Below are positions 34,490 to 37,970 of a stretch of DNA of 37,970 nt, piece after piece (within the stretch, counting starts at the first letter, position 1; each line of letters begins with the position of its first letter). The position numbers and the translations under genes were made by a program. The stretch comes from Maricaulis sp. (lineage in GTDB: Bacteria > Pseudomonadota > Alphaproteobacteria > Caulobacterales > Maricaulaceae), in contig JAEPND010000019.1 of assembly GCA_017643585.1 (NCBI GenBank), positions 1 through 37,970 of the forward strand. The letters run 5' to 3'. The notes under the pieces are model-generated. The model saw only the letters and a program-made list of their open reading frames with translations. It did no database searches and was not told the DNA's origin.

Positions 34490-35425
34490 ATGGCTCGTCG
34501 TTCGCGCACCGCAAAGCCAACTTTGCGTGAGAAATTACTTTGCTGTCCAACGCTGTTTGTTACGGAGCGTCTGGCTGAAAGTCTTGAAACTTCAAAGGCT
34601 TTCGTTCAGGTCGGGACGCTGAGAGCGTTGGCCGAGCGCCTTGATCAGGGCACGGTTGAACAGGCTTTTGTCGGGTATCGTTCGGCTAGGGCCTATGTGG
34701 CCGAGCGAAGCGCGGATGGCCTCTCGCCGGCGACCGCGCTGGGCGAATGGTGTGTGGTTTCGCGCCGCATTGCTGATTTATCCGACCGGCACCCTTCAAT
34801 CATCAAGCTCCTTGATATCGATCTGATGTGGGCTGCACCATCTGTTTATGCGGCCTATCTGGAGATCCCGGTTGAAACCCTGGAGGCTGTTTTAGTGCCG
34901 TCTCGTGATACCTCGCTGGATCTAAGCCTCGCGGCACTGTTTGTTTCTGAGAATGCGGACGGTGCGTCCATTGAGTCTTCACTTAGCGAGCACGTGGTAC
35001 GCCTTGTGAATGAACCGGACGCTCCTGGGAGCGATGCGGCTGAACTCATTGCGCGGTTCCAGCAGCTGCTGGCGAACGAAGACCGGCTCGAGGGCGCCCA
35101 GGCGCAAATCCAGCGTCTTCAAACGCGAATTGAATCGGTTGAGGCGGTCGCACAGTCCGAGCGCAATCAGGCCATGGAGATGCATGAGGCGATCCAGCGC
35201 GAGTTGGAAATCTCCCACGCTCAGCAGCGTTCATTGGAGCTTAGGCTTATGTCGCTGGAGCAGGATGAGAACGAGGCAAAACAGCAGGTCCGGGAGGTCG
35301 CGGCCCGCGCTGATCAGGCCGAAAACTATGCTCATGAGCTGGCAGGCTGGCGCGAAGGCACCGTTCGCTCATTTTCTTATCGCCTGATGACCCCTCTTAG
35401 ACGCCTGCGGGCTGCTCTCAAGTAG
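34490..35425 (+). CDS. Coiled-coil protein of unknown function in the polysaccharide region
   Basis: A 311-residue protein I do not recognise as a family. Residues 1-180 are a mixed, mostly helical region (RERLAESLETSKAF-like helices, LDIDLMWAAPSVYAAYLEIP). Residues about 185-290 form a Gln/Glu-rich coiled coil. The basic C-terminus SFSYRLMTPLRRLRAALK resembles the S-x-S-W/Y-R-L-T-x-P-L-R tail that follows coiled coils in some large bacterial glycosyltransferases. ATG 34490 is preferred, with GGGAA 9 bp upstream, over an in-frame upstream start. It converges on the pyruvyl transferase with 11 bp between. A role in polymer assembly is a guess. Confidence 0.72.
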   Translation: MARRSRTAKPTLREKLLCCPTLFVTERLAESLETSKAFVQVGTLRALAERLDQGTVEQAFVGYRSARAYVAERSADGLSPATALGEWCVVSRRIADLSDRHPSIIKLLDIDLMWAAPSVYAAYLEIPVETLEAVLVPSRDTSLDLSLAALFVSENADGASIESSLSEHVVRLVNEPDAPGSDAAELIARFQQLLANEDRLEGAQAQIQRLQTRIESVEAVAQSERNQAMEMHEAIQRELEISHAQQRSLELRLMSLEQDENEAKQQVREVAARADQAENYAHELAGWREGTVRSFSYRLMTPLRRLRAALK

Positions 35426-35436
35426 AGCAAGCGCAC

Positions 35437-36663
35437 TCAGAGCGGGGATGTGAAACCCGCACCGCCAGGTGGCGCAGCTTGTGGAGCTGCACGTTTGCCG
35501 GTGATCAGGGCTTCAAGCGCCGGGTGTGGGGGCAGGCCGTTTGACTTGACGTGTGTCAGCATTGTCTCCCCCACTTCACCACGGCGCTTATCATAGGATT
35601 CCATGACGTCTGCGATGTGGTTCAACAGGCCCACGGGAGACTCTGAATGCTTGCGCACGAAATCTTCAGGTGTGACCCAGGGGATGCCCATGCGTTCGGC
35701 GAGTCCCACGGTCCTTGTATCGTGGGCGATCAAGGCTGAAGGAACACCGGCCTGGAGCGGCACCATTGTGCCGTGGATGCGCATCCCGAAGCTGATGTGG
35801 CAGCTGCGGGCAAAGTCCATCCAGCCATCAACGCTTGAAAAATGGAGAAGAGAACGGCGCATAATCTTCGCGAGCTTGCCGGTTTCCTCCTTGAAGGGGT
35901 CTGCGTTGGCGTAGAAGGCTGGGATGTCCTCGGACTCTCCCAGCAAAAACGGCAGCAGTGCTGGCGATTGAATGAGATAGAAGCCAGGGTCTGTATCGAG
36001 CATTTCTATATGGCTTCTAAGCACACGTGATGAAAAAGGATGGCCTCCAGATGCTTCGGAGATGCAGCTTCTTAAATCCCGCCAGCTTGGCTTCTGGTCT
36101 GCCAGCGTACGCGCCATGTCCGAGATCGTCTTGCCCAGAGTTGGATCGGGATTGATGAAGTTCGAAGGGCAGCCCGTGACCACCGCATTTTTTATGCCTG
36201 CTGCATAAAGGACGTTGCGGGTCATTTCATCGCGCACGCTTATGGTCACAGCTCGCGAGGACAAAATCCTTGCAAATTCCAGCGTGTTTGGACGCAGGGT
36301 TGGCAGCTCATCTGTAAGCTTGGCCTGAACGCCCAGGCCAAAACACGTGGCTTGCCCCTCGACCGATGAGATTGCGCGCGTCCGGTTTTTGTTTGCCGCC
36401 TCATCCTGATCGGAAAGTCCAAGCCAGTTAGCGCACGATAGAACGATGTTATCAATTTCTATCTCCTGGGACCGCTCATGCAGTTCACGCCAGCGCATGG
36501 TTTGGTAGCCATCGAGCCCATTTACGATGAAACGCAGCGCGTGTCGAAATGCAAAATTACCAAGGTTGTGCCCGGAGCCATCCATCAAACCCGTTGAGTC
36601 AAATTTGAAGGCTGCCGGGATATCTGTCGTGTAGGGCAGATCTAGATAGACTTTTGACGCCAT
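35437..36663 (-). CDS. Polysaccharide pyruvyl transferase family protein
   Basis: A 408-residue protein of the PF04230 family, which transfers pyruvyl groups from PEP to sugars as ketals, or acts as a related EPS enzyme. Features: the N-terminal GHNLGNFAFRHALRFIV, NIVLSCANWLGL, VTISVRDEMTRNVLYAAGIKNAVVTGCPSNF, and the C-terminal active-site region SFGMRIHGTMVPLQAGVPSALIAHDTRT. It is cytoplasmic, with no signal peptide. It lies 66 bp downstream of the glycosyltransferase on the same strand and is likely co-transcribed with it. Confidence 0.85.
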   Translation of the reverse strand: MASKVYLDLPYTTDIPAAFKFDSTGLMDGSGHNLGNFAFRHALRFIVNGLDGYQTMRWRELHERSQEIEIDNIVLSCANWLGLSDQDEAANKNRTRAISSVEGQATCFGLGVQAKLTDELPTLRPNTLEFARILSSRAVTISVRDEMTRNVLYAAGIKNAVVTGCPSNFINPDPTLGKTISDMARTLADQKPSWRDLRSCISEASGGHPFSSRVLRSHIEMLDTDPGFYLIQSPALLPFLLGESEDIPAFYANADPFKEETGKLAKIMRRSLLHFSSVDGWMDFARSCHISFGMRIHGTMVPLQAGVPSALIAHDTRTVGLAERMGIPWVTPEDFVRKHSESPVGLLNHIADVMESYDKRRGEVGETMLTHVKSNGLPPHPALEALITGKRAAPQAAPPGGAGFTSPL

Positions 36664-36729
36664 TGCATTCCTGTTTCGATATGCGTGTCAGAGCAAGATC
36701 GGTGCGTGCTTTGAGACCATTCAATGGGT

Positions 36730-37970
36730 TTAAGCTATTTCGTAGGCCATGTCCTGTGCAAAATCAGCGATCTTGCCGAAGCGATCAGCGGCAAGGGTTG
36801 AATTATGGTCTGACCGTATACGGCGTAAAGCACGCCACACAGTCCCTTCGGTTCGAGCCGTTATCGCCCGCTTGATGGCATCGACAAATGCATCTTCAGC
36901 GTAACCCCAGGCGACAACCCCGAAATCAAACGCTTTGACAAATTCTTCGCATCCATGGCCTGGGCCAACAACCGGCATGCAGCCGTAAACGCCTGCTTCC
37001 ACGAGAATATTCGGCCAGTTGTCCTCGCTTGAGCAAGTCAGGAGCAGGTCGCTAGCCTGCATAACTTCGCTTAAGCGGGCGTGGTCGGAAATCTTGCCAT
37101 AAAAGGTGTGGTTTGCGCCTGTGCACTCAACGAACTCAACGATCTCAGATGGAGCCTCGCCCACAAGGTGCAAGTCCAGGGTGAAGGGTATCTCGCCGCG
37201 CTGCGACGCGCGCACAAGCCGCGCGAGCGTTTTAAGCGCTAGCATCATATTCTTGCGCCGCTCACCTAAGGAGTCGGCGATAAGAAGGACCCGGATCGGG
37301 GCACCAGGTTCAAATCGTGGTGCAGCATCCAGGAGCGGTGAATAGGCATTACGCAAAACATGGCCGCGCTCCTTCGGGATCGCTCCAACGCGGACCGCAT
37401 TGTCGATGATGAAGTGGCTGGGCGCGAGAAGATGCACGTTCGGTCGCGCCAAAATCGTTCGTTTGATCTCAGCATTCCGTCGCACGACAGACATACTGGC
37501 GCGTGTGAGGTCCAGCTGAGGGCAAGTTTTGCAGCCCGTTTCAATATTGCGGCAATGTGCTGGGTAGTGGCAGCCCCCGGTGAAATAATTGAAGTCGTGG
37601 CACGTCAAAAGAAGGGGCTTGTTCAGCCGACTGAGCGCGTCCAGTTCCCGCAAGGTAATGAGCATTGAAGCCCAGTGAGAATTGATGATGTCGTACTGGC
37701 CAAGCATGTCGATGACCCAGCCGCGCGAGGGCCCCGCATGCTCGATTGTGAAATGAGTGTCCGACATGACTCGATTTGTGAAAGAAGTCCGTGGCACGAC
37801 GCCTTCTGGGAGGAGGCCCCCCAGCGCCGTGGCATCGACGAAATCAGCGTCGAAACGTTCAGACGTGTTCAGCGCTGTGTGCAGCCGGAACGCAGCGATG
37901 CCGGCACCACCATTTGGAGCGCTGGAAAGCACGGCGACGCGCGGCTTGCCGCCTTGATTGTTGTGACCCT
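36730..37970 (-). CDS. Glycosyltransferase, GT4-like (5' end beyond the window)
   Basis: An open frame of at least 413 codons. A GTG at 37932 could be read as a start, but the frame stays open to the window edge and the extra residues (KPRVAV just before LSSAPNGGAGIAAFRLH) complete the first beta-strand of a GT-B fold, so the gene almost certainly begins outside. The Cys-rich segment (about 37490-37600: CHDFNYFTGGCHYPAHC and GCKTCPQL) is found in a subset of GT4 enzymes that take part in EPS synthesis. The C-terminal nucleotide-sugar site includes LTCSSEDNWPNILVEAGVYG. Donor and acceptor are unknown. Confidence 0.88.
   Translation of the reverse strand, partial: GHNNQGGKPRVAVLSSAPNGGAGIAAFRLHTALNTSERFDADFVDATALGGLLPEGVVPRTSFTNRVMSDTHFTIEHAGPSRGWVIDMLGQYDIINSHWASMLITLRELDALSRLNKPLLLTCHDFNYFTGGCHYPAHCRNIETGCKTCPQLDLTRASMSVVRRNAEIKRTILARPNVHLLAPSHFIIDNAVRVGAIPKERGHVLRNAYSPLLDAAPRFEPGAPIRVLLIADSLGERRKNMMLALKTLARLVRASQRGEIPFTLDLHLVGEAPSEIVEFVECTGANHTFYGKISDHARLSEVMQASDLLLTCSSEDNWPNILVEAGVYGCMPVVGPGHGCEEFVKAFDFGVVAWGYAEDAFVDAIKRAITARTEGTVWRALRRIRSDHNSTLAADRFGKIADFAQDMAYEIA

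Overview
The window looks like chromosomal DNA of a GC-rich alphaproteobacterium of the Caulobacterales/Maricaulales (Hyphomonadaceae-like) type. I infer this from CpdR (a CtrA/ClpXP cell-cycle response regulator), a type I secretion operon next to a giant RTX protein and LPS/EPS sugar genes (the layout seen around the Caulobacter S-layer gene), and a ROSE-type leader in front of a small heat-shock gene. The genus cannot be fixed by reading alone.

Layout. 1-96: the 3' end of an IS481/IS3-like transposase, running into the stop of convergent cpdR (93-458, minus). 576-2848: N-formylglutamate amidohydrolase, an XRE regulator and a HisN-type phosphatase. 2855-3766 (minus): a predicted exported lipoprotein with a methyltransferase fold. 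4019-4492: Hsp20 with a putative RNA thermometer and a terminator. 4558-7283 (minus): a gpmA / truncated ribD-like deaminase / pentapeptide-repeat group. 7284-7620: non-coding, with four stem-loops carrying C-rich loops (candidate sRNA or structured leader). 7621-8589: KdsD/KpsF isomerase for Kdo synthesis.

8686-12955 encodes a complete type I secretion system (ABC ATPase, membrane fusion protein, TolC-like outer membrane protein). It is followed at 13277-18736 by its probable substrate, an 1819-residue protein. In order this has an export-signal-like N-terminus, a Gly-rich segment, ten cadherin-like repeats, a PPC-like domain, a serralysin (M10) metalloprotease, RTX repeats, an unusual Cys/His cluster and a short tandem repeat.

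18733-37970 is a surface-polysaccharide region. It makes dTDP-rhamnose (rfbC-rfbB-rfbD on minus, rfbA on plus but frameshifted), UDP-glucose (galU), UDP-galactose (galE), UDP-glucuronate (ugd), UDP-galacturonate (epimerase), glucosamine phosphates (glmS, glmM) and hexose-1-phosphate (phosphomannomutase/phosphoglucomutase). It also has two membrane acyltransferases, a pyruvyl transferase, a glycosyltransferase cut by the window edge, a coiled-coil protein of unknown role and a decayed cysD fragment. The genes supply activated sugars and decorations for LPS or exopolysaccharide, which may also anchor the secreted RTX protein.

The most interesting items are the ROSE-like thermometer, the C-rich-loop RNA candidate, the architecture of the RTX protease with its Cys/His cluster, and the signs of decay (rfbA frameshift, cysD relic, reductase-less RibD).
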